A stretch of 64,000 bases of DNA, taken from assembly GCF_001373415.1 (NCBI RefSeq), contig NZ_CDSE01000021.1, positions 1 to 64,000 on the forward strand. The letters run 5' to 3'. This stretch comes from Paenibacillus dakarensis. Lineage in GTDB: Bacteria; Bacillota; Bacilli; Paenibacillales; Paenibacillaceae. The notes below the pieces were generated by a model. The model was not told where the DNA came from. It saw only the letters and a program-made list of their open reading frames with translations, and ran no database searches. Both the position numbers and the translations under genes were made by a program. The first letter of the stretch is position 1. The number at the start of each line of letters is the position of its first letter. Positions 1-8,117 of the stretch are shown piece by piece.

Positions 1-69
1 CCCCTGACACCGCCGCTCTTTGCTTTTCTTCATTAAACGGGCTATCATTCGCGACCAAGGAGCTTTCCG

Positions 70-426
70 CTACCGGCCGAATACGACGCCGATCCGTCCA
101 TCCTCGATGCGGACCTCGTAGGTCTTCACCCGCACCCGGTCACTGAACAGCGACTTGCCGGTTTTAATGTCGAATTCCCATCCGTGCCAGGGGCAGCGGA
201 TGATTTCACCCTGCTTAGCGTAATCATACTGATACACATCTGAGGGCAGGTTGGTGCCGGAGACATACCCGGCACACATGGGCGCCCCCTGATGCGGGCA
301 GTAATTGTTGAGCGCATAAAACTCGCCGTGAATGCGGTAGATGCCGATTTCCCGGCCCTCCAGCTGCACGACAATGTGCCCGCCTTCGGGAACTTCGGCT
401 GTGTCTGCCACCATGTGAACCGCCAT
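70..426 (-). CDS. Rieske (2Fe-2S) ferredoxin-like protein
   Basis: A 118-residue stand-alone Rieske domain. The two cluster-binding boxes are visible: C43-P-H45 and C78-P-W-H81, about 33 residues apart, which would hold a 2Fe-2S cluster through two Cys and two His. There is no signal peptide, membrane segment or oxygenase catalytic domain, so it is a soluble electron carrier of the type that serves Rieske non-heme-iron oxygenases. The start is supported by GGAGGGAG upstream. It lies 15 nt after the amidohydrolase and is the last gene seen of a minus-strand operon that may continue beyond the left edge. The partner oxygenase, if any, is not in the window. Confidence 0.85.
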   Translation of the reverse strand: MAVHMVADTAEVPEGGHIVVQLEGREIGIYRIHGEFYALNNYCPHQGAPMCAGYVSGTNLPSDVYQYDYAKQGEIIRCPWHGWEFDIKTGKSLFSDRVRVKTYEVRIEDGRIGVVFGR

Positions 427-441
427 GTTCTCCCTCCGTGG

Positions 442-1497
442 TTACAATTTGTACAGCTTCTTCGCATTTTCATAGAAAATTTTGCGTCTCGCTTCCGCGG
501 TGAGCTTGCGCAGGATCATCCCCGGGTCGTCAAAATCCCAATGCGGATAATCGCTGGAATACATCAGAATATTCTCCGCATCAAACATGTTAAACAGATC
601 AACCAAATGCTGCGGATTGTCCGGCTCCTCGATCGGCTGGGTCGTCAGGTAGCAGTGGTCGCGGATATACTCACTCGGCATCCGCTTAAGCCACGGCACG
701 GTGGATCGCAGTGCCTTGTAGTTCTTATCCAGCCGCCACATCAAGGGAGGCAGCCAGGACACGCCGCCTTCCACCAGCACAAGCTTCAGGCCGGGATACT
801 TCACGAACACACCCTCGGTCACAATGCTCACCAGATGAGCCATAAACGTCTGTGACAGGTTCGTGTGCCACTCGATATACCGGGCGGGATAACCGACCGC
901 GGTCGGTGCCGTAGAACTGCCTGCACCCTCGGCTCCCGGGTGAATTGCCACCGGAAGTCCGTTCCGCTCGGCCGCTTCATAGATCGGATGATAATAGCGG
1001 TGTCCGAGCGGGGAGCGGGCTGCGCTGGAGATAATCACCTCGACGATGTCGGGATGACCCGCCACGCGATCAATCTCCCGGGCGGCAAGCACCGGGTCCA
1101 GTGTGGACACGGCAGCAGCTCCCTTGAAGGATGGATGCCGGCCGAGCCACTCGTTGATCAGAAAATCATTGTACGCCGAGCAGATCGCTGCCGCGAAATC
1201 CGGATCATGCGTCGCCGAAATATTGTAGACAACACCTGTCAGCACGGCGAATTCCACCTCATAAGGCTCAATCAATTGCTTGATTATAAGCTCCGGATCG
1301 GAACCGGCTTTGCCGCCTTGCGGCGGGATGGCGTCCTTCTTCATGACACCGACCGGGGAATAATATCCGGAGCCCGCCCAGCCCACGCCGGAGCGCGCCA
1401 CCCGGGAGCGCCAGGGCTCGGGCAGATAAGGAATAAGTGCGGCGTCGTCCTGCTCGTTATGGATGTCCGTATCGATGATTTTCATGCGTTCTTTCAT
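442..1497 (-). CDS. Amidohydrolase-family (ACMSD-like) metal-dependent hydrolase or decarboxylase
   Basis: 351 residues, the usual length for the amidohydrolase_2 family (ACMSD, gamma-resorcylate decarboxylase and relatives). The N-terminus has the metal-binding D-x-H variant (I-D-T-D-I-H), then AIHPG about two thirds along the barrel and a late SSDYPHWD segment, which together fit the TIM-barrel metal-site residues. Members of this family decarboxylate or hydrolyse aromatic or lactone-type carboxylates. The start at 1497 follows GAGGGG. It sits between a sugar-type substrate-binding lipoprotein and a Rieske protein, so the operon probably imports a compound, perhaps a plant phenolic glycoside, and processes an aromatic part. 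The exact substrate cannot be read from the sequence. Confidence 0.8.
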   Translation of the reverse strand: MKERMKIIDTDIHNEQDDAALIPYLPEPWRSRVARSGVGWAGSGYYSPVGVMKKDAIPPQGGKAGSDPELIIKQLIEPYEVEFAVLTGVVYNISATHDPDFAAAICSAYNDFLINEWLGRHPSFKGAAAVSTLDPVLAAREIDRVAGHPDIVEVIISSAARSPLGHRYYHPIYEAAERNGLPVAIHPGAEGAGSSTAPTAVGYPARYIEWHTNLSQTFMAHLVSIVTEGVFVKYPGLKLVLVEGGVSWLPPLMWRLDKNYKALRSTVPWLKRMPSEYIRDHCYLTTQPIEEPDNPQHLVDLFNMFDAENILMYSSDYPHWDFDDPGMILRKLTAEARRKIFYENAKKLYKL

Positions 1498-1526
1498 GTT
1501 GGCCCCTCACTTTCGAGGTGATTTGG

Positions 1527-3068
1527 TTACTTCTTGCCGTAGGTGCGGTTGTAGGCTGTATTGTACATATTCAACAGGTCGTCGGAGCCAAGCTTCTTGG
1601 CATCGTCCAGGAACTGCTTGTAAGTCTCATCATTGATTGGCGTCTTGCCGGTAACAAATTCTGTCAGGCGCTGTTCCAGGAATTTATTCAGGTTGTTCAG
1701 CTTGGATTTCTCCAGCTCAAGCTCTTCCTCGGTCTTGACAATCTGCTTCGGCGCCGGGATGATGAACGGCTCGTAGCGCTTGTTGATGTCCTTGCTCTTG
1801 TCGCTCAGGCCGCGCTCCCACACCTCGCGGGATTTGGCGTTGTTCAGTGTGATCAGGTCATACCAGACGCCCCATTCCTTGCGGAGCGTATTGAACGGCG
1901 AGGTGCCGAATTCCTTCATGTATACCGGCTTGCCGTCTTCCATGGTGTAGGTCTTGCCCTCGATGCCGAGGGACAGGTAGTTCGAGCCCTCCTCACTGAC
2001 AAGGAAGTCCATAAATTGAACTGCTCTTTCCTTATCCTTGACCTTCGCCGATATTGCACGGCCGGAGCCCCCGATTACCGGACGGGAATACTGGTAGTTC
2101 TTAATACCGTCTGCCGCAAACAGCGGGAGGGCATCCAGTTCATAATCAGCGATGCCGGCTTTGCGTGCCTTATCAACGAGCGACTCGAGGTCGGCTTTCC
2201 AGAAGTACGTAACCAGCGACTTGCCGGTCAGTATCCGCTCTTCCCACTGGGCCTGTGTCAGCATCCAGAATTCGGGATCCAGCAGCTTTTCGGAATACAG
2301 CTTGTTCATGAACACCAGGGCATCCTTGTAGCCGTCATGATACGGTGCGAACGCATACTGGTCCGTTGTCGGGTCGATGTTATAAAAGCCCTGGATGCCG
2401 GTAAATGCCCGGCCCATGACCGTATACAGTCCTGTGTCGCCTATGATTGCGTTGTTAATGAGCGGGTAGGATTTCGGCTCTTTTTCCTTGAAATCCTTCA
2501 GCAACTGGTAGAACTCATCAACCGTAGTCGGCTCTTTCAGGTTATATTTATCGAGCAGATCCTTGCGCGTGTACCAGATGAAGTTGAAGCCTTTGCCTGC
2601 GGCATCTCCCTCAATGACGGGAACGGTGTAAATGCCGCCGTCCGAGCCGGTGGCGACCGCCTTGGCCTCAGGGTAGTCCTCGTAGAATTTTTTCAGATTA
2701 GGGGCCTTATCCAGATAGTCGTTCAGATTCAGAAAAACCTTCTCGGGACCGTGCTCCCGGCCCTCCTGGTTATCTACCTGCATGAAATCGGTGACGGAAT
2801 TGGTGGCGATCATGATCTGCTTCTTCTCCGCCAGTCCTTCCTGGCTGACAATGTTGAATTTGATGCTGACGCCGGTTTTCTTCTCGATTTCCTTAAAAAT
2901 CTCCCAGTCCTCCCGCACCTTGCCCTCGACCCGGTCATACACGAGCCAGGAGAAGGTGACCGGCTTGTTCGGATCGTTCCCGCTGGACCCGCCGCTGGAG
3001 CAGCCTCCGGCGATCAGCCCGGTAAGCATGCAGAATATTAAGACCCCAATCCATTTCCTCTTGTTCAC
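1527..3068 (-). CDS. Extracellular solute-binding lipoprotein (LplA type)
   Basis: 513 residues with a lipoprotein signal peptide ending in L-I-A-G-G-C23, followed by a Ser/Gly-rich tether. The rest is a family 1 solute-binding fold of the large Lpl type common in Paenibacillus. It should be anchored outside the membrane and deliver an oligosaccharide-like ligand to the two permeases encoded just upstream (3137-4940). The GTG start at 3068 is preceded by GGGAGG at ideal spacing. No ATPase gene is nearby; transporters of this class usually share an MsmX-type ATPase encoded elsewhere. A 507-codon open frame on the opposite strand is only a codon-bias shadow. Confidence 0.92.
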   Translation of the reverse strand: MNKRKWIGVLIFCMLTGLIAGGCSSGGSSGNDPNKPVTFSWLVYDRVEGKVREDWEIFKEIEKKTGVSIKFNIVSQEGLAEKKQIMIATNSVTDFMQVDNQEGREHGPEKVFLNLNDYLDKAPNLKKFYEDYPEAKAVATGSDGGIYTVPVIEGDAAGKGFNFIWYTRKDLLDKYNLKEPTTVDEFYQLLKDFKEKEPKSYPLINNAIIGDTGLYTVMGRAFTGIQGFYNIDPTTDQYAFAPYHDGYKDALVFMNKLYSEKLLDPEFWMLTQAQWEERILTGKSLVTYFWKADLESLVDKARKAGIADYELDALPLFAADGIKNYQYSRPVIGGSGRAISAKVKDKERAVQFMDFLVSEEGSNYLSLGIEGKTYTMEDGKPVYMKEFGTSPFNTLRKEWGVWYDLITLNNAKSREVWERGLSDKSKDINKRYEPFIIPAPKQIVKTEEELELEKSKLNNLNKFLEQRLTEFVTGKTPINDETYKQFLDDAKKLGSDDLLNMYNTAYNRTYGKK

Positions 3069-3136
3069 GATTCAGCCTCCCTTTTTTCTTATCAAAAATC
3101 ATTTCTATATAGCCATAGATTGCGGACAATCTAGAA

Positions 3137-3997
3137 CTATCCCTTGATGCCTCCAATCATTGCTCCCTGTACAAAATACTTCTGAACGAACGGATATACA
3201 CAGAGAATCGGCAGCGTCGCAATGATAATGATGGCGTATTTCAGCGTTTCCAGGTGGGTCAGGTCGCCCTCGCCCTGCACGTTCGTGCCGGCGACGAGAA
3301 TGTTGCGCAGCATGATCTGCAGCGGATAGAGGCTGCGGTCGTTCAGGTAGATCAGCGCATCGAAGAATGCGTTCCACTGGTTTACCGCCGTAAACAGCCC
3401 GATGGTCACCATAACCGGCATGGATAAAGGAAGCACGATGCGCAGCAGTACCTGCAGCGAACCGGCACCGTCAATCGTAGCGGCATCCTCCAGCTCCTCG
3501 GGCAAGCCCTCGAAGAAGGTCCGCATGATGAACAAATACCATGTACTTACCAGTGAGGGCAGAACGATGGCCCATATCGAGTTCAGCAGTCCGAGCTTCT
3601 GGACAACGAGAAAGGTCGGGATCATGCCGCCGCCGAACAGGAGCGTAAACGCGGCGAGCAGCAGGATGGTGCGGCGTCCGGGCAGCCATTTTTTGGCGAG
3701 GGGATAGGCCATCATGGACGTGACCAGCAAGGTCAGCACGACCTGGGTAGCTGTGTAGCGGATCGTGTTCCAGTAGCTCACCCAAAGATCCGGATTGTAG
3801 ATCAGCTGATCATAGGCAATAAACGTAATCTGCTTCGGCCAGAGCAGTACATCCCCGCTTGCGACCAGCGCGTTGTTCGAGATCGAGGCGGAGAATACAT
3901 AGACCATCGGGTAGATCATGATGATCATGAGCAGAATCATCAGGATAACGTTGAAGACATCAAATATGCGGGAGCCGAGGCTTTGTTTAATTTTCAT
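3137..3997 (-). CDS. Carbohydrate ABC transporter permease (LplC/YtcP type)
   Basis: 286 residues with about six hydrophobic segments. The cytoplasmic EAA-type loop is visible (E-L-E-D-A-A-T-I-D-G-A-G), which docks onto the shared ATPase, and the C-terminus ends in the family-typical G-A-M-I-G-G-I-K-G. It forms the inner-membrane channel together with the permease encoded upstream, 22 nt away. The start at 3997 has AAGGAGG at good spacing. Same operon as the binding protein at 1527-3068. Confidence 0.92.
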   Translation of the reverse strand: MKIKQSLGSRIFDVFNVILMILLMIIMIYPMVYVFSASISNNALVASGDVLLWPKQITFIAYDQLIYNPDLWVSYWNTIRYTATQVVLTLLVTSMMAYPLAKKWLPGRRTILLLAAFTLLFGGGMIPTFLVVQKLGLLNSIWAIVLPSLVSTWYLFIMRTFFEGLPEELEDAATIDGAGSLQVLLRIVLPLSMPVMVTIGLFTAVNQWNAFFDALIYLNDRSLYPLQIMLRNILVAGTNVQGEGDLTHLETLKYAIIIIATLPILCVYPFVQKYFVQGAMIGGIKG

Positions 3998-4019
3998 ACA
4001 CTTTCCTCCTTATGCCTTC

Positions 4020-4940
4020 TTACCATAGGCTGGTTTCCGAGTGTTTCCGCACGATCCGGTTCGCGGTGACGATCAGAATGAGGCCGATGACCGACTGGAA
4101 CAGCCCGACCGCCGTAGCGAAGCTGAAGTCGGCATCCAGAATTCCGCGCCGGTAGACGAATGTGTTGATGACGTCGGAGGTTTCGTAGTTCATGGAGTTG
4201 TAGAGCAGCAGGATTTTTTGAAAGCCGGATTCCATGAAGTTGCCCAGCGTCAGAACGAACAAAATAATCATGACCGGCAGCATGCCCATAAGCGTAATAT
4301 GGCGCATCTGCTGAAAGCGGTTGGCCCCGTCCATTTTGGCAGCTTCATAAAGCGTCGGGTCAATGCCTGCAATCGCGGCCAGATACAGGATGGTGCCCCA
4401 GCCGACCTTCTGCCAGATTTCCGAGCCGACGTAGATCGTCCGGAACCATTCGGGCGTCCCGAGAAACGAGATCGGCTCCATATCAAACACCCGTACAAGA
4501 AAATGATTCACGACCCCTGTGGTCGGAGACAGGAAGGTGACCAGGATGCCCGCGATAACGACCGTGGACAGGAAATGCGGCATGTAGCTGATGCTCTGGA
4601 CGATTCGCTTGAACAATTTCCCTTTCAATTCATGGAAGAGCAGGGCCAGAATAATCGGCGTCGGAAAATGAAACAGGAGATCGTACACGTTCAGCATGAT
4701 CGTATTGCGGATTAGCTTCCACGAGTCCGGCGTCACATAGAAGAATTCGATAAAATGCTTCAGCCCGACAAACTTGCTGTCCAGGATGCCCCGGCCGACC
4801 GAATAGTCCTGGAACGCGATAACAATGCCATACATGGGGACGTACTTGAAAATAATGTAGTACAGAATTCCGGGCAGCATGAGCAGATACAGCACCTTGT
4901 GTTTTTTGAAGAGATTCCAGCGATAGGCGCGTTTGGACAC
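4020..4940 (-). CDS. Carbohydrate ABC transporter permease (LplB type)
   Basis: 306 residues from the GTG at 4940, chosen because AAGGAGG lies 8 nt upstream; a TTG at 4964 would place that site inside the gene. The protein begins with a basic stretch, then the Lpl signature segment L-P-G-I-L-Y-Y-I-I-F, six hydrophobic helices, and the EAA loop Y-E-A-A-K-M-D-G-A-N. It is the first gene of the operon that runs through the second permease, binding protein, amidohydrolase and Rieske protein. A promoter and a cre-like site lie upstream (5021-5077). Confidence 0.92.
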   Translation of the reverse strand: MSKRAYRWNLFKKHKVLYLLMLPGILYYIIFKYVPMYGIVIAFQDYSVGRGILDSKFVGLKHFIEFFYVTPDSWKLIRNTIMLNVYDLLFHFPTPIILALLFHELKGKLFKRIVQSISYMPHFLSTVVIAGILVTFLSPTTGVVNHFLVRVFDMEPISFLGTPEWFRTIYVGSEIWQKVGWGTILYLAAIAGIDPTLYEAAKMDGANRFQQMRHITLMGMLPVMIILFVLTLGNFMESGFQKILLLYNSMNYETSDVINTFVYRRGILDADFSFATAVGLFQSVIGLILIVTANRIVRKHSETSLW

Positions 4941-5020
4941 GGACGATGACCTCCTTGTGAACAATCCTCTTTCATCCGGGCAGCTGACAGGGACTGAGGA
5001 TGTCCTGACACCCGGATTTA

Positions 5021-5034
5021 CTGAAGCGCTTACA
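5021..5034 (-). promoter_or_regulatory. cre-like catabolite response site
   Basis: On the minus strand the site reads TGTAAGCGCTTCAG. The first eleven bases fit the CcpA consensus TGWAANCGNTNWCA; the last three do not. It lies about 15 nt downstream of the -10 box of the promoter at 5049-5077, where CcpA binding would act as a roadblock. The better site in front of the neighbouring AraC gene supports this reading. Confidence 0.55.
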
Positions 5035-5048
5035 AAAATATTGGTCTT

Positions 5049-5077
5049 ACTATATCCAACCGGAAAGCGGGCGTAAA
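5049..5077 (-). promoter_or_regulatory. Sigma-A promoter of the transporter/amidohydrolase operon
   Basis: Minus-strand TTTACG, 17 nt spacer, TATAGT. It is about 110 nt upstream of the LplB-type permease start and directly upstream of the cre-like site. Found by eye, not tested. Confidence 0.55.
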
Positions 5078-5148
5078 GCGCGATTATTTAGAGGATGATC
5101 TCATTTTTGCATAGGCTGTCAGGACTGGGCTAAAGGGGCTGTGGATGG

Positions 5149-5182
5149 AAAAAAAGGAGACTCCGGAAAAAACGGAATCTCC
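5149..5182 (-). terminator. Rho-independent terminator of the AraC gene
   Basis: Read on the minus strand, GGAGATTCCG and CGGAGTCTCC form a 10-bp stem with one mismatch, followed by seven T. It lies 16 nt after the AraC-regulator stop codon. Confidence 0.8.
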
Positions 5183-5197
5183 CTGTTATGACTGTAG

Positions 5198-7471
5198 CTA
5201 CTGGTGAAGTGCCCGGTATTTGGCGGGGGTGATGCCTTCATATTTACGGAATACACGGATAAAGGAGTTGCGGCCCCAGTAGCCGACCTTCTCGGCAATG
5301 TCGTCGATTCTCAGATCGGTTTCCAGCAGCATCTCCTTGGCTTTCATCAGGCGGTAGCGTGCGATGTACTCCACGTATTTTTCCCCGACCTGCTCCTTGA
5401 AGGTGCGGCTGAAGTGCCCGACGGACATGTTCAGCGAGGCGGCAAAATGCTCAATCGACAGCTCCTGGTCATAATGCTGGTGGATGTAGTCCAGAATGCC
5501 TGAGAATTTGCCGGGGCCTGTGTCCTCCGCCGCTTCGGGGGCGGGAAAGAGGAAAGCGTGAATGTCCCGGAAGAGATTGTTCACCTCATCGATGGTCATG
5601 CAGCGGTTCAGCTTGTCGAACAGCCCGGCGTAAAAGGGAACGTTGAAATCCTTGCGCTCCGCTTCTGCCGCACGGATCCATGTGTTCAGAATATCAGCGC
5701 ACAGCTGCTTTACCTGCACGGCTGTCGCGTTCAGCCTGACCCCTTCCTCCAGAATGGCAAAAGCCGACTGCAGCACCTTGTCGTACTCGCGCGTCTTGCA
5801 CTGATTCAGCATCCGGTTCACTTCCTGTACGGTCAAAAAGCTGTCAAACCGCTGGGACTCCGGGCTCGTTGACGGACTGCAGATTTCCACCCCGGAATGA
5901 AGCCGCCGGCGCTGCAGCAGCGATACGGCGTGCTCGTAGGAGAGATGAAGCTCCTCCACGGTCTGGACGGTGCTGCCAATACCGATGGTTGCTTTGAAAT
6001 AGTTCGCATAAAGCTGCAGCGCCAGCTTGACGAGATCTGCCTCCTCTTCGGGATGGAGCTGCAGAAACGGGTCCTGGTGGATCACACAGGCCAGGGTGTC
6101 CGGCTTCGTCTGGCACAGCCACAAGGAAGCAGGGACCAGTCCGCGGATGCGCTCCTTCAGCTCTGCCATCAGAAAGGATTTGGAGGATTCGGACAGCTGT
6201 TCGTACTCCACCTCGTAATGCAGCGCGATGCAGAGGACGGTGCGGGCGGCCTTGCGGCTGTATGGGAAGCTGATTTCGCGGGCATAGGTCTCGATGGAGA
6301 GGGCATCGCGGTACTGGCCCTGCAGGATTCTGGCGATAAAATGCTCATGGACAATCGGCATCATTCCGCTGACCAGCTGCGACAGCTGCTCGTTCTCCGA
6401 TACAATCAGCTTGGAGTAACGCTTGATCACGTCAAAATCGTTGTCCCCTGCGTGCAGCCGTTCTTCCTCAGAACCCCGCGCTTTCAGCCCTTCCTTGATC
6501 TCCATGACCGGCGTATAAATCCGGCGGCTTAAATGGTATGACACGATGCTGCCGATGAGGACGAAGAAGAACAGGAAGCCCCAGCACACCAGGCGCGTAA
6601 TATGCGCGGGCTTCATGAGGGTCTGCATATCGATCATGCTGAGATAGGACCAGGCATCGTCAAAATGGGAGGGAACGAGAGAGACGGCTTTGTTTTCGGC
6701 GACGTTGAAGCTGGCGCTTCGGTTGTCAGGCTGGAGTGGAAGGGATGCCAGATCGACCTCCGTCATCGCCCCGGAGCGGCTGAGCACACGTCCGTCGGTG
6801 CCGACGATGGCCGTGCCGGCCACCCAGTCTTGTTCGACATGGATGAGCTGCTGCAGCATGCTCTGGTTCAGGTTGACGACCAGGTACACCTCGGGCGAGA
6901 CGGTATTAAACGGATAGCTCATCAGCACGGGGAGGTCGGAGCCTTGAGGCTCTGAGAAGCCCATCATTTTTTTGCCCTCCAGATCTGTGGAGAAGAGAGC
7001 CTGCTCCCTGGAATCCAGCGGGTACCGGATATTGAAGTAGTAGCCCTTGTTCGTGTACATATCGCCATCAATAATCAGATCATGATTGGCAAACACCAGA
7101 TACGCCTTCGACACCAGCTCGCTCGACTGCAGCTTGACGAGCTGCTCGCGGAGGCTCTGGATCATTTCTGAGCGGTGGCTGCCGTCTGAAAGGCTGCCAG
7201 CTTCTTTTAGCAGGGTGCGGATGTTGGAAGTGTTCAGCATGTTGATCATGTTCGTCCTTAGCGACTGGATCTCTGTATTTGCCTGCTCCGTAAAGCGGCT
7301 CATGACGATGTCGCTCAGCTTTCGGGCGTCCTCCTCGATCATGCGTACCACTAGCACATGCGTCAGCACGCTTGCAGCCATCACCGGAATGAGGATCAGC
7401 ACAAAATAGCTGGCAAAGTGGCGCCAGAACAGATTCGCCCGGAAGGACTTCATTCGGGGAAGAGGTAGCAT
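5198..7471 (-). CDS. Membrane-bound AraC-family regulator with extracellular sensor
   Basis: 757 residues from the ATG at 7471, chosen for a GGCGGTGT ribosome site at proper distance; an upstream ATG at 7597 lies in the promoter/cre region. Order: N-terminal membrane helix (about 15-40), an extracellular sensor of about 250 residues resembling the Cache-type sensors of this group, a second helix near 295-320, a cytoplasmic linker, and a C-terminal double helix-turn-helix (last ~100 residues, with the H-F-S-R-T-F-K-E recognition segment). Proteins of this build sense an extracellular sugar and activate the neighbouring Lpl-type transporter. It sits just upstream of that operon on the same strand but has its own promoter, cre site and terminator. 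Confidence 0.9.
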   Translation of the reverse strand: MLPLPRMKSFRANLFWRHFASYFVLILIPVMAASVLTHVLVVRMIEEDARKLSDIVMSRFTEQANTEIQSLRTNMINMLNTSNIRTLLKEAGSLSDGSHRSEMIQSLREQLVKLQSSELVSKAYLVFANHDLIIDGDMYTNKGYYFNIRYPLDSREQALFSTDLEGKKMMGFSEPQGSDLPVLMSYPFNTVSPEVYLVVNLNQSMLQQLIHVEQDWVAGTAIVGTDGRVLSRSGAMTEVDLASLPLQPDNRSASFNVAENKAVSLVPSHFDDAWSYLSMIDMQTLMKPAHITRLVCWGFLFFFVLIGSIVSYHLSRRIYTPVMEIKEGLKARGSEEERLHAGDNDFDVIKRYSKLIVSENEQLSQLVSGMMPIVHEHFIARILQGQYRDALSIETYAREISFPYSRKAARTVLCIALHYEVEYEQLSESSKSFLMAELKERIRGLVPASLWLCQTKPDTLACVIHQDPFLQLHPEEEADLVKLALQLYANYFKATIGIGSTVQTVEELHLSYEHAVSLLQRRRLHSGVEICSPSTSPESQRFDSFLTVQEVNRMLNQCKTREYDKVLQSAFAILEEGVRLNATAVQVKQLCADILNTWIRAAEAERKDFNVPFYAGLFDKLNRCMTIDEVNNLFRDIHAFLFPAPEAAEDTGPGKFSGILDYIHQHYDQELSIEHFAASLNMSVGHFSRTFKEQVGEKYVEYIARYRLMKAKEMLLETDLRIDDIAEKVGYWGRNSFIRVFRKYEGITPAKYRALHQ

Positions 7472-7549
7472 CGGGACACCGCCTTTCGGAATGGATAATA
7501 CTTTCAGGATGAGACAAACGGGTATGGAAACCATGAGCGATCCAATTTT

Positions 7550-7563
7550 AGAAAGCGTTTTCA
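7550..7563 (-). promoter_or_regulatory. cre site (CcpA operator) of the AraC gene
   Basis: Minus strand TGAAAACGCTTTCT, matching 13 of 14 positions of TGWAANCGNTNWCA. It lies about 17 nt downstream of the -10 box, so CcpA would block elongation at about +10 to +23. The regulator of the sugar operon is thus probably itself under glucose repression. Confidence 0.75.
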
Positions 7564-7579
7564 AAATAACATTATTTGT

Positions 7580-7608
7580 ATTATATTTCGCCCACAATCA
7601 TTGATCAA
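7580..7608 (-). promoter_or_regulatory. Sigma-A promoter of the AraC gene
   Basis: Minus strand TTGATC, 17 nt spacer, TATAAT. Close to consensus at both boxes and with ideal spacing. The predicted transcript starts just before the cre site. Confidence 0.75.
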
Positions 7609-8117
7609 TAAGGAAACAAAGAAAAAAGGCAAAATTCCGCATGAAAACTCACGAAGAAAAATAAGCTGACCCCTCGCTATTATGATACAATGAACGAAGG
7701 TTATGAGCCTGGAATCTATGGATAAGGCTGTCTCCCATTCGCCTTTCATAGAGGCTTGTTTTTATTGTAGTGCTCATTGTGGAAAATCATTCTTAGTTTT
7801 TCGCAAAATGTTAATATTTTTCATGAATATTCATCAAAATAGGCGCTTATCAATCGCATCTTGGTGGTATAAAAATGTATGGTCTTGCAGGAATGAGGTC
7901 CTCTACATAATAGATGCAACTTTTTAAGCCGCAAATGTGTTAATACTGTATAGATATTTACCATTCGCGCGTAATTATTGCCTGGTCTCGGGGCGGAGCT
8001 TGTGGAGCAGATTCAGAGGTTTCCTGGAGACAAGGTTTGTTATATCGGAAAGATGATGAACGGGCTTGTGGCCACTTGGTATATTGTCGTGTAACGGCAT
8101 AGGGGAGAGGGATCGCG
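7609..8117. other. Intergenic region, no gene seen
   Basis: About 500 bases between the AraC promoter and htrA. It is AT-rich and has short open frames without a convincing ribosome site or recognisable product. The htrA promoter must lie here, but no clear -35/-10 pair was found. Confidence 0.5.

Noticed and set aside
1..48. Possible start of another minus-strand gene (ATG near 48, open to the window edge).
   Set aside because: Only about 16 codons are visible and there is no good ribosome site. Kept as a hint that the operon may continue, not as a feature.
1518..3041. A 507-codon open frame on the plus strand opposite the binding-lipoprotein gene.
   Set aside because: It is antisense to a clear lipoprotein gene with signal peptide and ribosome site; the composition is typical of a codon-bias shadow and no family resemblance is seen.
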